A stretch of 41,525 nucleotides of DNA from Schleiferilactobacillus harbinensis DSM 16991 (GCF_000425885.1 NZ_AUEH01000024.1:1-41525), one strand, 5' to 3'; counted from the stretch's first letter, positions 22,491-33,415 are shown. Program-made: numbers and translations. Notes: generated by a model from the letters alone, not told the origin.

Positions 22491-23522
22491 ATGGGGAGGA
22501 TCAAACGGTTTGCTGGGATGCTTCTGTTTTTGCTGATTCTGGCCGGCAGTTTTGGTTTAGCGGCCATCTTTAATACGACGATGATCTGGGCGGTGTGGTA
22601 CGCCTTTGTTTTCGTCTTTTTGCTGTGTCTCGGTCAGCTCATTTGGCCGCTGACCAGTGTGGTTTGGCGATTGCGGCCGGTTGAACGGCCGGCCGATACG
22701 CCTTTTTCGCTGACTGGGACGGTGGCGAATCGCCGCTGGTGGCAATGGCAGCCGCAATGGCAGGCGCAGGACCACACGGGCTGGCTGGCACCAGTCACGC
22801 TGCTGGGCAAACGGCCAGCGGCGATCAGTGTTCAGGCCTAATTTTCCCGCGGAATATATACGAGTCTGCGGGTCCCAGTACGCAGTCAGGATTTGTTCGG
22901 TTTGCTGAGCAAAGGCCGACGGGTCGTGGTCCCGGCTGACGTGACGGTATATCCGTCGGTGCCGGCAGCACTGGTCCGCCAGCTGCTGCCGATGTTGAGC
23001 GCGCTGCGTGCCCGCCAGCGGGCCGGGCTGGTGGACCCATATTCGCTGCAGGGTTACCGCCAGTATATTCCCGGTGATCCCTTGGGGGTAGTGGATTGGC
23101 GCGTGTCTGCCCGGGTCGGGCATACGATGATTCGAGAATTGACGCCGGAGCCCACCCCCTTTGTTCACGTGGTATTCAACGCCAATGCGCAGACATTCAA
23201 TGAACAGGAATGGGCGTTATTCTTTGGCCTGCAGCAGGCGACACGCAATTGGACCAATGTTTGGTATTGGTGGCCGACCCAGGCCGGTACGTGGGCCCAT
23301 GCCCACGAGGTATCGACCCAAATTGCCGCGGCGTATCAAGCGCCAGCGGCGGCTGCGGTCTGGACACCGGGAGAAACCCCGTTGCGGGATGCCACTATTG
23401 TGGCCATTGGCGCCCCGCTGGCTACCAGCGGGCAGGGCACGCAGATCGTACAGGCGGCGGTTGGACCCGATGGCCGTTTGACCGGCAGTATGATTCAACG
23501 AAAGGAGCAGCAGTCATCATGA
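22491..23522 (+). pseudogene. DUF58 protein interrupted by an in-frame TAA
   Basis: DUF58 proteins are membrane-anchored partners of MoxR ATPases with a vWA-like region. The first 116 codons (22491-22838) encode two N-terminal membrane segments (LLFLLILAGSFGLAAIF, WAVWYAFVFVFLLCLGQL). TAA at 22839-22841 stops the frame, yet the same frame continues at once with FSRGIYTSLRVPVRSQDLFG, the expected RG-Y...D-FGL core, then the DUF58 motif YRQYIPGDPLGVVDWRVSAR to 23522. Joined, it would be about 344 codons, the family norm. There is no frameshift, only one stop. Either the gene is broken, the stop is read through, a downstream start makes a fragment, or the base is a sequence error. Confidence 0.85.
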
Positions 23523-25765
23523 GCCGTTGGACAACGCGCGCCTTAGGGGCAGTGGGTATCCTGCTTCATGCGCTCTTGCTGATACTCGCCGTGCCCACCT
23601 TTGTGAAGGTCAATCACTTGGCGGCTGAATGGCCCCTATACCTCTATATTGGCCTCGCTATTCTCTGCGTGCTGCCCTGGCGCTGGCAGCACCGCTGGTG
23701 GCCGTTATCCCTTGGCGGACTGGTTTTAACCGCCTTTATTCCGATTTACCTGCTATTTCCCGGCCGCAGTCAGTTGTCGGCGGATTGGTTTGCCATGCTG
23801 GCGACTCGGTTTCAGGACAGTCTGCAAAGCTACTTCATTCAATCCTCTGCGACCGTGCCGCCGCTGCTAAGCTTGGTGCTGATCCTGGCAGTGGTGGCGG
23901 CGTTGATGATTCTGTTTGTTCGCTATCGGCTGTGGCCGGTCACCCTGATCGTGCTGGTTCTGTACCTCACCGCGGTGAATATTTTCAATGGCGATGACTT
24001 GACGGTGACTGTGCTCCAGCAGTTTCTGGTGGCCATTGTTTTGGCTTTGGTGCAGCAATTGCAAAAGCAGCGGCTGCGCTGGCCGCTGGTGGCGGTCGCT
24101 GGATTGGTGGCCGCGGCGGCCGGCGGGCTGCTCCAGGTGGCAGCGGCACCGCATACGACGTTGAATGCTCTTACTGCTCCGCTGGTGGATAATACAGCCG
24201 TTTTGCGCAATCAGCTGAATACAGCTGGTTTCTTCCAGTCTTTGGAACGGTTCGGTGCCGGGGATGCCCGCACTGGTTTTTCTGAAGATGATACGGATCT
24301 GGGCGGGCCGCTGTTCGATGACAACTCAGTGGTTTTTACCGCTGAGGATTACGAGGATCACTATTGGCGTGTCGAAACCAAGGATGATTACACCGGTCGC
24401 GGCTGGATCAGCAGTATCGGTGATAGCGGCAGCCGATTGCAGGGCCTGCCGACCACTTTGCCGGCTGGCGGGATGACGGCCCCAGTCAGTACGACCCGCC
24501 ACGTGCTGACCATGGCATTTACGGCAGCCAGTGATTATGTACCGCTGCCTTACGGGCAGCTCACTTTGGACTCTGTGGATCAGCAGCAGCGCAATGTCTT
24601 TATGGGCTGGGCGACCACCCGGAATCGATTGATCACGGGCGGGCGGCTGCGTCCCTTGGCTGGGGTGAGCCGATTGACGGGCAGCTATCAAAAATATCGT
24701 TACACGATTCAACAATTGGAGAATGCGCCGAGTCCGATGATGACTGCCGAGCCCAACCAATTTCGAACGGATCTGGAATTGCCCAAATTGGTGACTAAAC
24801 GGACACGCCAATTGGCCCAGCAAATCACGCGCAACGCGGCGACATATTATGATCAGGTTACTGCGATTCGCGATTATCTGCGGGATGGGGTCCAGTTTAT
24901 TTATTCGAAAGTAGACACGCCGCGGACGCCCAAAGGCCGTGATTATGTTGATTATTTTCTATTTTCCAGTAAAACGGGATATTGCGATAACTTCTCCTCG
25001 GCAATGATTGTGCTGCTGCGCAGTGTCGGAATTCCCGCCCGCTGGGCCAAAGGTTTCAACGGCGGCAACCAGGTGGGGCAAGCCAGCGGTGGCCGGTATA
25101 CCTACCAGATCCTCAACTCGGCGGCGCACTCTTGGCCAGAAGTCTATTTCAGCGGTATTGGCTGGGTTCCGTTTGAACCCACCCCGGGGTTCACCAATCC
25201 TGATGAGCGTCAGCAGACGGCGCAAAACACCGACGACACCAGCAGCAGTACGAGCAGCAGCAGTGTCAGCAGTACGAGCAGCAGCAGTACCGCCGCGCGG
25301 CGCAGCAGTCAGCAAGCCGCTGCCAGCATCAGTACCGCCCAGAATCTGACCAGCACCCCGGGCGCGCTGCCCTGGCCGCTGATTGCTCTGGGTATCGGTG
25401 CGGGCAGTTTGGCTTTAGCTGGGGCTCTGGCCTTTTGGCAGCGCCGCCGGTTAAGGCTGCATTGGACCCAATGGCGGCTGCGGCATGCCGCTGAGCAGCC
25501 ATTTCCCACTGTCTTTCGCCGGTTTGACCGCCAGGCTCGGCATTTCCTGTCCCGACCGGCGGGAGAGACCTTGGCCGATTATTATCAGCGCTTGGGCCAG
25601 ACCCTGCACCTGCCCGCGGATCATTTCGCGCCGGTGGTTGAAAACGCCGAGTACTTGCTTTACAGTGGGACCAACGAACCGGCACCCGTGATTACGGCGG
25701 CAGAACTGACTGCTCTGCAGACGGCCGTCGCCGCGATGCTGGCCGGTTTGAAGAAAGGCAGATGA
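23519..25765 (+). CDS. Transglutaminase-like membrane protein
   Basis: Large membrane protein of the MoxR-DUF58-transglutaminase cluster, with 748 residues. The start ATG 23519 overlaps the DUF58 stop by four bases and follows GAAAGGAG. About six N-terminal membrane segments are followed by an external region with a transglutaminase-like triad: C489 (KTGYCDNFSSA), H537 (AAHSWPEV) and E553 (WVPFEPTPGF). A Ser-rich linker (about 577-603) leads to another membrane segment (LIALGIGAGSLALAGALAF) and a DUF4129-like cytoplasmic tail. It is probably a cysteine protease or amidase-type enzyme acting at the cell surface; no member has a settled role in lactobacilli. Confidence 0.88.
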   Translation: MSRWTTRALGAVGILLHALLLILAVPTFVKVNHLAAEWPLYLYIGLAILCVLPWRWQHRWWPLSLGGLVLTAFIPIYLLFPGRSQLSADWFAMLATRFQDSLQSYFIQSSATVPPLLSLVLILAVVAALMILFVRYRLWPVTLIVLVLYLTAVNIFNGDDLTVTVLQQFLVAIVLALVQQLQKQRLRWPLVAVAGLVAAAAGGLLQVAAAPHTTLNALTAPLVDNTAVLRNQLNTAGFFQSLERFGAGDARTGFSEDDTDLGGPLFDDNSVVFTAEDYEDHYWRVETKDDYTGRGWISSIGDSGSRLQGLPTTLPAGGMTAPVSTTRHVLTMAFTAASDYVPLPYGQLTLDSVDQQQRNVFMGWATTRNRLITGGRLRPLAGVSRLTGSYQKYRYTIQQLENAPSPMMTAEPNQFRTDLELPKLVTKRTRQLAQQITRNAATYYDQVTAIRDYLRDGVQFIYSKVDTPRTPKGRDYVDYFLFSSKTGYCDNFSSAMIVLLRSVGIPARWAKGFNGGNQVGQASGGRYTYQILNSAAHSWPEVYFSGIGWVPFEPTPGFTNPDERQQTAQNTDDTSSSTSSSSVSSTSSSSTAARRSSQQAAASISTAQNLTSTPGALPWPLIALGIGAGSLALAGALAFWQRRRLRLHWTQWRLRHAAEQPFPTVFRRFDRQARHFLSRPAGETLADYYQRLGQTLHLPADHFAPVVENAEYLLYSGTNEPAPVITAAELTALQTAVAAMLAGLKKGR

Positions 25766-26227
25766 GTGTTCATGCCAGACATTCCGACATTTGGCACGTT
25801 ACCGAAAGACATGCCCTATGCCACGCGGATCGGGGCCTATGTGGTGATTCCCGATACCGCCCGCCAGCGGATCTTAACGCTGGCGGCCCCCAATGGGGCG
25901 CTGATTTTACCCGGGGGCGAAATGGAGGCTGGGGAGGATCAGCAAACGACCCTTACCCGGGAATTGAAGGAAGAATTCGGGGTGACCATTGATCCGCCGC
26001 ATTATTTGGGTGAAGCCGCCGATTATTACTATTCTCGGCATCGCCGAACGGCGTATTATAATCCCGGCTATTTCTTTGCGACTACCGGGTATAAAAAAAT
26101 AGCCCCCCCATTGGAGGACTTCAATATTATGACCTGGCAGCCGATTGTCATTGCCCAATTTGCCCTGAAACGGGCGTCCCATCGCTGGGCGCTGGACCGC
26201 TGGCTGCACCAGCAGGGCATCGACTGA
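25766..26227 (+). CDS. NUDIX hydrolase
   Basis: 153-residue NUDIX protein with a perfect box starting at G51 (E57, R65, E66, E69, E70, G72). The start is GTG 25766, seven bases after GAAAGG and adjacent to the transglutaminase stop; ATG 25772 is an alternative. It is the last gene of the MoxR cluster. The N-terminal IGAYVVIPD strand and the C-terminal WALDRWLHQQ are of the kind found in small ADP-ribose or dNTP pyrophosphatases. Substrate unknown. It ends a few bases from the converging HAD gene, and no terminator is obvious between them. Confidence 0.85.
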   Translation: MFMPDIPTFGTLPKDMPYATRIGAYVVIPDTARQRILTLAAPNGALILPGGEMEAGEDQQTTLTRELKEEFGVTIDPPHYLGEAADYYYSRHRRTAYYNPGYFFATTGYKKIAPPLEDFNIMTWQPIVIAQFALKRASHRWALDRWLHQQGID

Positions 26228-26233
26228 TTCCGG

Positions 26234-27052
26234 TTAATCCGCCAGTACGTATTTTTCTAGAGCCTGGGCCACGCCGTCGTCCACATTGGAGGCGGTGATG
26301 ATCTGGGCTTTTGCTTTGACTTCGTCCGTGGCATTGGCCATGGCAACGCCGGTGCCGGCGGCTTCGATCATGCTCAGGTCGTTGCCTTGATCGCCAAAGG
26401 CCATGACCTGCGCCATGGGCACGCCCAGCCGTTTGGCTAAGCCTTTCAGGGCATTGCCCTTGCTGGCGTTAGGATTGAGCACTTCCAAGAAGAAGGGTTC
26501 CGATCGGACGAAGTGGTAGCGGTCCTGATATTCCGGCGGGATACTGTGGGCGACTTTATCCACGATCTCCGGGTCATCAATAAACATCACTTTGGAGAAT
26601 CGCTTACTGGGGGCGAAGTCGTCAATCGTCCGATAATGGATCGGCATTTGCACCAGATAGCTTTCCCCCACAGAATACGGGCTGATATTCTTGTTGGTGG
26701 TGTACATGAAATGATCGTCTTCAGCATGCATGTGGCTGCCCAGCTTGCGGGCCAAGTATTCGAGGTCTACGTAATCGTTGTAAGCCAGCGTATGCCGGAC
26801 CAGCACGCTTTCGTCAGCCGTTTTTTGTACCAGCGAGCCGTTGAAAGTGATCACATAATCGTCATCGCCCAGCAGATCCAAGTCTTCCAGGAAATGGCGC
26901 ACTCCAGTCATCGGCCGGCCGGTGCAGATCACGACGTGCACGCCGCGGGTTTTGGCTGCCTTGACCGCGGCAATGGTGCGGGGATTCAATTGGCTGTGTT
27001 CATTGAGCAGCGTGCCATCCAGGTCCACAGCTGCTATTTTATAGGTCGTCAT
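26234..27052 (-). CDS. Cof-type HAD-superfamily phosphatase
   Basis: Cytoplasmic sugar-phosphate or FMN/PLP-type phosphatase of the HAD IIB (Cof) subfamily. It has 272 residues from ATG 27052 behind AAAGGA; a 51-codon N-terminal extension lies within the upstream gene and is rejected. Motif I is AVDLDGTLL, motif II VICTGRP, motif III the Lys in NASKGNALKGL, and motif IV MAFGDQGNDLSMIEAAG. The alpha/beta cap lies between motifs II and III. It overlaps the HD gene by 14 bases, so the two are cotranscribed. Confidence 0.92.
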   Translation of the reverse strand: MTTYKIAAVDLDGTLLNEHSQLNPRTIAAVKAAKTRGVHVVICTGRPMTGVRHFLEDLDLLGDDDYVITFNGSLVQKTADESVLVRHTLAYNDYVDLEYLARKLGSHMHAEDDHFMYTTNKNISPYSVGESYLVQMPIHYRTIDDFAPSKRFSKVMFIDDPEIVDKVAHSIPPEYQDRYHFVRSEPFFLEVLNPNASKGNALKGLAKRLGVPMAQVMAFGDQGNDLSMIEAAGTGVAMANATDEVKAKAQIITASNVDDGVAQALEKYVLAD

Positions 27053-28412
27053 CGGTTGATTCCTTTCTTTGGGGAAACGCCAGAGCGCCGTTATGGATAT
27101 AGCTCTGGAATTCTTGATAGATTGGGGTAAACAGGCCGCCATCGCTCTTGGCCAGCATTTCTTTCGGGAAATAGAACCGCTCATCGCCGGTGGAACGGCC
27201 GGCAATAGCCGCCACCAGCATACTCAGGGTGGATAATTCCCGCAGGCTGCCGTCTTCAGCCATGATTTCGATCTGCGTCTTTGGTTCCTTAGATGACGGA
27301 TCGTAGGCATCGTAGGGCAGATCATAGCTGTCATTCAAGGCGGCGTAGTAATCCTTGTCGAAACCGGCGGCACTGATCAAGTCCCGCATCTTGGGGATCA
27401 GTGCCCGGGTTTCTTGAGAGTAGGTGACCGACTTGAACGGTTTGCGGTCCAAAAAGCGGTGGGCCAAGTCGCGCAAGGTGTCGTCCGGGTCTTCCCGCCA
27501 ATAGATGAAGTAGGTGTTTAAGACTCCGTCGTCCAGATTGAGATAATCATGGAGGGTAAAGTCATTTTCAAAGAACGGCACTAGCAGAGTGGGAGTCAAT
27601 TCCCCCAGCTGGTGGTGTTCGTATAAGTATTTCGCCCGTTGTAGCAAATGCTGCAAGACGACTTCCATGCCCCGGGAAACGGGGTGGAAATAGACTTGCT
27701 GATACATTTGGAAGCGGCAGATAATATAGTCTTCCACCGCGTGCATCCCATCGCTTTCGAAGGCGATGCCCTCGGAATAGGGGCGCATCACCCGCAGAAT
27801 GCGGGTCACGTCAAAAAGGCCATACTTGGTCCCGGTGTTGTAAGCATCCCGCAGGAGGTAATCCATCCGGTCAGCATCGATCTGACTGGAAATCATCTGC
27901 ACAACCTGGGGATTGGGATAGGTATGGTCAATGACACTGGCGACTTTCTCCGGGAAATCTGGGGCAATCGCCCGCAGCACCTGGTTCACTTCGGTTTCCG
28001 GCGAGGTTAGGATCTCTGTGGTGATGTGTTCGTGGTTGGTGCCGAAGATATGCTCGAAGGTATGGGAATAAGCGCCGTGGCCAATGTCGTGGAGCAGCGC
28101 CGCGCATAGCGCGACTAATCGATTGGCATCATCATCCCACAGACCGTCACCAGGTGCCTTGGTGGGATAATTATGACGGAAGTTATTGCAAATCTGGCGG
28201 GTTAGTTCGTACACCCCCAGGGAATGGGTGAAGCGGGTATGCTCCGCCCCGTGGAACGTGAACGAGCTCGTGCCCAGCTGCTTGATTCGGCGGAGCCGTT
28301 GGAATTCAGTGGTATTGATCAGGTCTAAAATGACCTTGTGCTCGACGTGAATATAGTTATGCACGGGGTCGCGGAAAACTTTTTCCCGCGGCAGTAAAGG
28401 TGAAGAATACAT
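27039..28412 (-). CDS. HD-domain phosphohydrolase (YwfO-like)
   Basis: Metal-dependent nucleotide phosphohydrolase of the dGTPase-related family. It has 457 residues from ATG 28412 behind AAGGAAGG. N-terminal KVFRDPVHNYIHVEH, then HTRFTHSLGVYELTRQI and the HD motif ALLHDIGHGAYSHTFEH. A further ligand Asp is in SSQIDADRMDYLLRD. The length and motif order match Bacillus YwfO, a nucleotide triphosphohydrolase. It precedes the HAD phosphatase and diverges from DUF1934/rpoE, as in other lactobacilli. Confidence 0.9.
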   Translation of the reverse strand: MYSSPLLPREKVFRDPVHNYIHVEHKVILDLINTTEFQRLRRIKQLGTSSFTFHGAEHTRFTHSLGVYELTRQICNNFRHNYPTKAPGDGLWDDDANRLVALCAALLHDIGHGAYSHTFEHIFGTNHEHITTEILTSPETEVNQVLRAIAPDFPEKVASVIDHTYPNPQVVQMISSQIDADRMDYLLRDAYNTGTKYGLFDVTRILRVMRPYSEGIAFESDGMHAVEDYIICRFQMYQQVYFHPVSRGMEVVLQHLLQRAKYLYEHHQLGELTPTLLVPFFENDFTLHDYLNLDDGVLNTYFIYWREDPDDTLRDLAHRFLDRKPFKSVTYSQETRALIPKMRDLISAAGFDKDYYAALNDSYDLPYDAYDPSSKEPKTQIEIMAEDGSLRELSTLSMLVAAIAGRSTGDERFYFPKEMLAKSDGGLFTPIYQEFQSYIHNGALAFPQRKESTDDDL

Positions 28413-28456
28413 AAGCGTCCTTCCTTATAATGTTCCAAGTGTTGAATACGCTCATC

Positions 28457-28522
28457 ATTATACCACGCGGGTCGGGCCAAATAGGCGGGACGGTTTGTTC
28501 CAGCGGCCAAGTGCTGTAAAAT
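28457..28522. promoter_or_regulatory. Divergent promoters for the HD gene and DUF1934-rpoE
   Basis: A TATAAT -10 on the minus strand (28457-28462) serves the HD gene; its -35 is weak. On the plus strand TTGTTC (28495-28500) and TAAAAT (28517-28522) are 16 bases apart, in front of DUF1934. Confidence 0.55.
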
Positions 28523-28557
28523 AGAAATAGGTATGTGTATGGAAAGGAAGTGCCGTC

Positions 28558-29001
28558 GTGGTTCTAGATTCAGCAATCCCGATCAATATCCATTTAGAGA
28601 CGAATATTACCCAGAAGGGCGAAGAAGAGCATCACGTGTACGACGAGGAGGGCACGCTGGCCCAGGTGGGCAGCAATATCTACATCCGCTATGCAGAAAG
28701 CGGCCCGAATGACGATAACCAGCCGGTTACGTTGAAATTGATGAGCAATGGCGATGTGCAGGTGACCCGGGGCAAATCCAGTGGGGACACGTTTTCCAAG
28801 TTGTTTTTCAGCGACGGCAAACGGGTCATTGCCAGTTATCGGACCCCCTATGGGATGCTGTCCATTGAAACCCTGACCCAGACGCTGCAAGTGCGGCTGC
28901 GGGAAGATCCGTTGGCTGGGCAGATCGATATTGCCTATCAGCTATTGGCCGGCGGGGAGTATATTGGGGATTACCAGTTGCAATTGATTTTCCATGCCTA
29001 G
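28558..29001 (+). CDS. DUF1934 family protein (YwiB-like)
   Basis: 147-residue small beta-barrel, lipocalin-like protein of unknown function. The start GTG 28558 lies seven bases after GGAAAGGAAG. Family marks are PINIHLETNITQKGE, the GSNIYIRYAE strand, TLKLMSNGDVQVTRGK, TPYGMLSIETLTQ and a C-terminal GDYQLQLIFHA. It is intact and immediately upstream of rpoE, the standard neighbour. Confidence 0.88.
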   Translation: MVLDSAIPINIHLETNITQKGEEEHHVYDEEGTLAQVGSNIYIRYAESGPNDDNQPVTLKLMSNGDVQVTRGKSSGDTFSKLFFSDGKRVIASYRTPYGMLSIETLTQTLQVRLREDPLAGQIDIAYQLLAGGEYIGDYQLQLIFHA

Positions 29002-29045
29002 GAGCGTATGATGTACTCTAAGACTGTGAAAGGACGTGTATCCGC

Positions 29046-29732
29046 TTGAATCTTGACGTTTTTAAGGGCGAAAATAAAGACGAACTGTCGATGATCGAAG
29101 TTGCCCATGCCATTCTCAAACAGCGTGGTGAAACCATACCGTTTGCTGATTTGGTCAACGAGATCCAGAACTATCTCGGGAAGAGTGACGAGGAAATCCG
29201 GGATCGTTTATCACAATTTTATACGGATCTGAATGTCGATGGCAGCTTTATCTCCCTCGGGGACAATGTCTGGGGCTTGCGCTCTTGGTATCCCTTTGAT
29301 TCGGTGGATGAAGCGGTCAACCATGGCGACGAAGACGATGAAGATCGTCCGCGCCGCAAGAAGCGCAAGAAGGTCAATGCCTTCCTGGCAGATGTTGACA
29401 GCGATGATGATGTCATCGACTATAACGATGATGATCCAGAAGACGACGATTTCGACGATGACGATGATGAAGACGACGCAGACGATGATACCGATGCGGC
29501 GCCGGATAAGTTCGTTAAGGATGTGCCGGCCGATGATGATGCCGACGACGATGACGATACTGACGATAGCTTGACAGACGGTATCGAAGGCCAACTGCAG
29601 GAGTTTTCGGACGACGATGACGACACGGATGATAGTGCCGACAACGGCCCGGATTTCTCCGCCGATGACGATTCGGCCAGTGATGACAGCGATGACGATG
29701 ACGACGATGATGACTCATCGAAGGCCAAGTAG
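29046..29732 (+). CDS. rpoE: RNA polymerase delta subunit
   Basis: Accessory subunit of Gram-positive RNA polymerase that increases specificity and recycling. It has 228 residues from TTG 29046, placed behind AAAGGACG. The N-terminal winged-helix-like domain (about 1-92) is well conserved ([36 protein letters not shown]). A basic patch (RPRRKKRKK) then precedes an Asp-dominated tail of about 120 residues. The tail is long compared with the Bacillus protein (173 residues in total). The tail is expected to be disordered and to compete with nucleic acids. Confidence 0.95.
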   Translation: MNLDVFKGENKDELSMIEVAHAILKQRGETIPFADLVNEIQNYLGKSDEEIRDRLSQFYTDLNVDGSFISLGDNVWGLRSWYPFDSVDEAVNHGDEDDEDRPRRKKRKKVNAFLADVDSDDDVIDYNDDDPEDDDFDDDDDEDDADDDTDAAPDKFVKDVPADDDADDDDDTDDSLTDGIEGQLQEFSDDDDDTDDSADNGPDFSADDDSASDDSDDDDDDDDSSKAK

Positions 29733-29772
29733 TTGACGGACCACTGATTTTTTAGTAGGATACTTTTTGGGC
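29733..29772 (+). promoter_or_regulatory. pyrG promoter with GGGC start
   Basis: TTGACG (29733-29738) begins directly after the rpoE stop. TAGGAT (29756-29761) follows at 17-base spacing. Seven bases later comes GGGC (29769-29772), the expected transcript start. In Bacillus the pyrG transcript starts GGGC, and low CTP makes polymerase add extra G residues there. Confidence 0.75.
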
Positions 29773-29799
29773 ACTCTATATCTAGAGTAACGGTTGCAG

Positions 29800-29842
29800 G
29801 CTCCCTGTTCGTTTTTGAATAGGGAGCTTGCTTTGTTTTTTA
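29800..29842 (+). terminator. pyrG attenuator
   Basis: GCTCCCTGTTC (29800-29810) pairs with GAATAGGGAGC (29817-29827), followed by a T-rich tract. The CTCCC in the 5' arm could pair with a G-extended transcript start, giving antitermination when CTP is low. The leader also has the small hairpin ACTCTA/TAGAGT (29773-29788). Confidence 0.85.
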
Positions 29843-29876
29843 ATTGTTCCCGGCAAATTAATAATGAAGGAGTTAA

Positions 29877-31526
<1,650 letters not shown>

Positions 31527-31550
31527 GGCAGTATTGCTGAAAACAAATCA

Positions 31551-31579
31551 AGTCAGCCCTTTCAAGGGCTGGCTTTTTT
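31551..31579 (+). terminator. pyrG terminator
   Basis: GTCAGCCC pairs with GGGCTGGC around a short loop and is followed by six T. Confidence 0.85.
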
Positions 31580-31674
31580 GCTCCCGATTCTTTATCATAG
31601 TGAAGTATGCCTGTTTTGTACGACGCAGGCCCTTCTAGTGAACGCACTTTTAACGATAAAGGATTTTAAACGCG

Positions 31675-32955
31675 ATGAAAAAAATGATTATCCATGGTGG
31701 TAAGGCTCTCGCCGGATCGGTAACGATCGGCGGCGCCAAGAACAGCACGGTAGCCTTGATTCCAGCAGCTATCCTGTCCGAAACACCGGTGGTACTGGAT
31801 GGTGTACCCCATATTCAGGATGTGACCAACCTCATGGCCATTCTGGGTGAAATGAACGTTGATTGCAGTATGACCGAAGATACACTCACGATTGATCCGA
31901 CAAAAATTGAATTTAAACCCCTGCCCAACGGCAAGATCAAGAGCCTCCGCGCTAGTTATTACTTCATGGGGGCGTTATTAGGGCGCTTTGGCAAGGCCGT
32001 GGTCGGCCTGCCTGGCGGGGATGATATCGGTCCCCGGCCCATTGACCAGCACGTCAAGGGATTTGAAGCCCTTGGCGCAGTAGTCACCAATGATAACGGC
32101 GTGGTGGTGATCGAATCGCCCACTGAGGGACTCCATGGCGCTCGCATCCATTTCGATATGGTATCTGTAGGCGCGACTATCAATGTTATTCTGGCCTCCG
32201 TGCGGGCTCATGGCCGCACAGTCATTGAGAATGCCGCCAAGGAACCTGAGATCATCGACTTGGCAACGTATTTGAATAACATGGGCGCTGTGATTCGGGG
32301 GGCCGGGACTGACGTCATTCGAATCGAGGGCGTGCCCCATTTACGCGCTAAGAATGCGCATACAATCATTCCTGACCGGATCGAGGCCGGGACGTATCTG
32401 GCCATCGCCGCCACAGTGGGCGAGGGCGTGATCATCAAAAATATTATCAGTGAACACTTGGATGCTTATTTGGCGAAACTGGAAGAAATGGGCGTCAAGA
32501 TGAAAATTGACGAGGACAGTATCTTTGTCTATCCGTCAGGCGACTTAAACACCGTCCAGATCCGTACCGGGACATACCCAGGGTTCGCCACGGATCTGCA
32601 GCAGCCAATCACGCCGCTGCTCATGAAGGCTCACGGCGAAAGCCTGATTACCGACACGATTTATCCCAAACGCGTTCGCCATATTCCGGAATTGCGCCGG
32701 ATGGGGGCGGACATCAAGACTGAGAACGACGTGATCATTATTCACCACGTCGACCATTTGCATGGGGCCGTTGTTTCCGCGGATGAGATCCGCGCCGGTG
32801 CTTGTTTGATGCTGGCCGGACTGATGGCCGATGGCACGACGACGATTATTAATGTGGAAAATATTTTGCGCGGTTATGACCGCGTGGTGGACAAGTTGCG
32901 GGCGATTGGCGCTGATGTGACCATGGCCGATTACGAAACCGCCGATGAACACTGA
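31675..32955 (+). CDS. murA: UDP-N-acetylglucosamine 1-carboxyvinyltransferase, Asp in place of active-site Cys
   Basis: First committed step of peptidoglycan synthesis: transfer of enolpyruvate from PEP to UDP-GlcNAc. It has 426 residues from ATG 31675, usual length. The N-terminal [17 protein letters not shown] contains the catalytic Lys. The active-site loop is [16 protein letters not shown]: residue 116 is Asp (GAT 32020-32022) where E. coli and Bacillus enzymes have Cys (C115). The C-terminal [14 protein letters not shown] is intact. In studied enzymes Cys-to-Asp keeps activity and gives fosfomycin resistance, as in mycobacteria. It probably corresponds to the second murA paralogue of lactobacilli, given its place after pyrG. 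Confidence 0.95.
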   Translation: MKKMIIHGGKALAGSVTIGGAKNSTVALIPAAILSETPVVLDGVPHIQDVTNLMAILGEMNVDCSMTEDTLTIDPTKIEFKPLPNGKIKSLRASYYFMGALLGRFGKAVVGLPGGDDIGPRPIDQHVKGFEALGAVVTNDNGVVVIESPTEGLHGARIHFDMVSVGATINVILASVRAHGRTVIENAAKEPEIIDLATYLNNMGAVIRGAGTDVIRIEGVPHLRAKNAHTIIPDRIEAGTYLAIAATVGEGVIIKNIISEHLDAYLAKLEEMGVKMKIDEDSIFVYPSGDLNTVQIRTGTYPGFATDLQQPITPLLMKAHGESLITDTIYPKRVRHIPELRRMGADIKTENDVIIIHHVDHLHGAVVSADEIRAGACLMLAGLMADGTTTIINVENILRGYDRVVDKLRAIGADVTMADYETADEH

Positions 32956-32985
32956 TTGACGCTGGCCCGGCCCGCGTGGTACCAT
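32956..32985 (+). promoter_or_regulatory. rpmE2 promoter
   Basis: TTGACG (32956-32961) directly follows the murA stop. TACCAT (32980-32985) is 18 bases further. It serves the ribosomal protein gene that starts at 33055. Confidence 0.6.
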
Positions 32986-33054
32986 ACACTATTGTGTATA
33001 AGTAAAGCAATCTCTATTTCAGCAAATGATTTAGGGCAAAGGAGTGTACAACTA

Positions 33055-33339
33055 ATGAAGCAAGGAATTCATCCCGATTACCACGAAGTTGTGTTCATGG
33101 ACTCATCCACGGGCTTCAAGTTCGTTTCTGGTTCGACGGCTACTTCCAAGGAAACGATTGATTATGAGGGTAAGACATATCCGTTGATCCGGGTCGAAGT
33201 TACTTCTGATTCCCACCCGTTCTATACTGGGAAGCAAAAGTTCACCCAAGCCGACGGCCAAATCGATCGGTTCAACAAGAAGTATGGTTTCACCGACACC
33301 AACAAGAAGCCGGAAGAAGAAACCGAAGACGCCAAGTAA
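33055..33339 (+). CDS. rpmE2: Ribosomal protein L31 type B (zinc-free)
   Basis: Component of the 50S subunit at the intersubunit bridge. It has 94 residues from ATG 33055 behind AAAGGAG; the upstream frame to 32956 contains the promoter. The N-terminus [16 protein letters not shown] is diagnostic. It has no Cys, so it is the type B form that replaces zinc-binding L31 under zinc limitation in other bacteria. The C-terminus is acidic. Its own promoter and terminator make it monocistronic. Confidence 0.96.
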   Translation: MKQGIHPDYHEVVFMDSSTGFKFVSGSTATSKETIDYEGKTYPLIRVEVTSDSHPFYTGKQKFTQADGQIDRFNKKYGFTDTNKKPEEETEDAK

Positions 33340-33355
33340 TTTTTATTTGGCTGGT

Positions 33356-33383
33356 AAGGCTCTCTATCAGGGGGCCTTTTTTT
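33356..33383 (+). terminator. rpmE2 terminator
   Basis: AAGGC-TCTC pairs imperfectly with GGGGGCCTT (G-U pairs) and is followed by seven T. Confidence 0.75.
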
Positions 33384-33415
33384 GATGCAGACGGTTAGGT
33401 AGGGCGTTGTACGCC

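Noticed and set aside
23210-23518. N-terminal extension of the transglutaminase gene
   Set aside because: It overlaps the DUF58 core in another frame. ATG 23519 has a good binding site and a four-base overlap typical of operons.
26234-27205. Longer version of the HAD phosphatase
   Set aside because: The extra 51 residues fall in the HD gene in another frame, and the HAD motif normally lies near the start, as it does from 27052.
29211-29728. Long antisense frames over the rpoE tail (Ser-rich or Ile/Val-rich)
   Set aside because: They are products of the GAT/GAC repeats read backwards, with no ribosome binding site.
29400-29730. Repetitive GATGAC tract considered as a CRISPR or tandem repeat
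   Set aside because: The period is irregular and explained by Asp codons; no repeat-spacer pattern is present.
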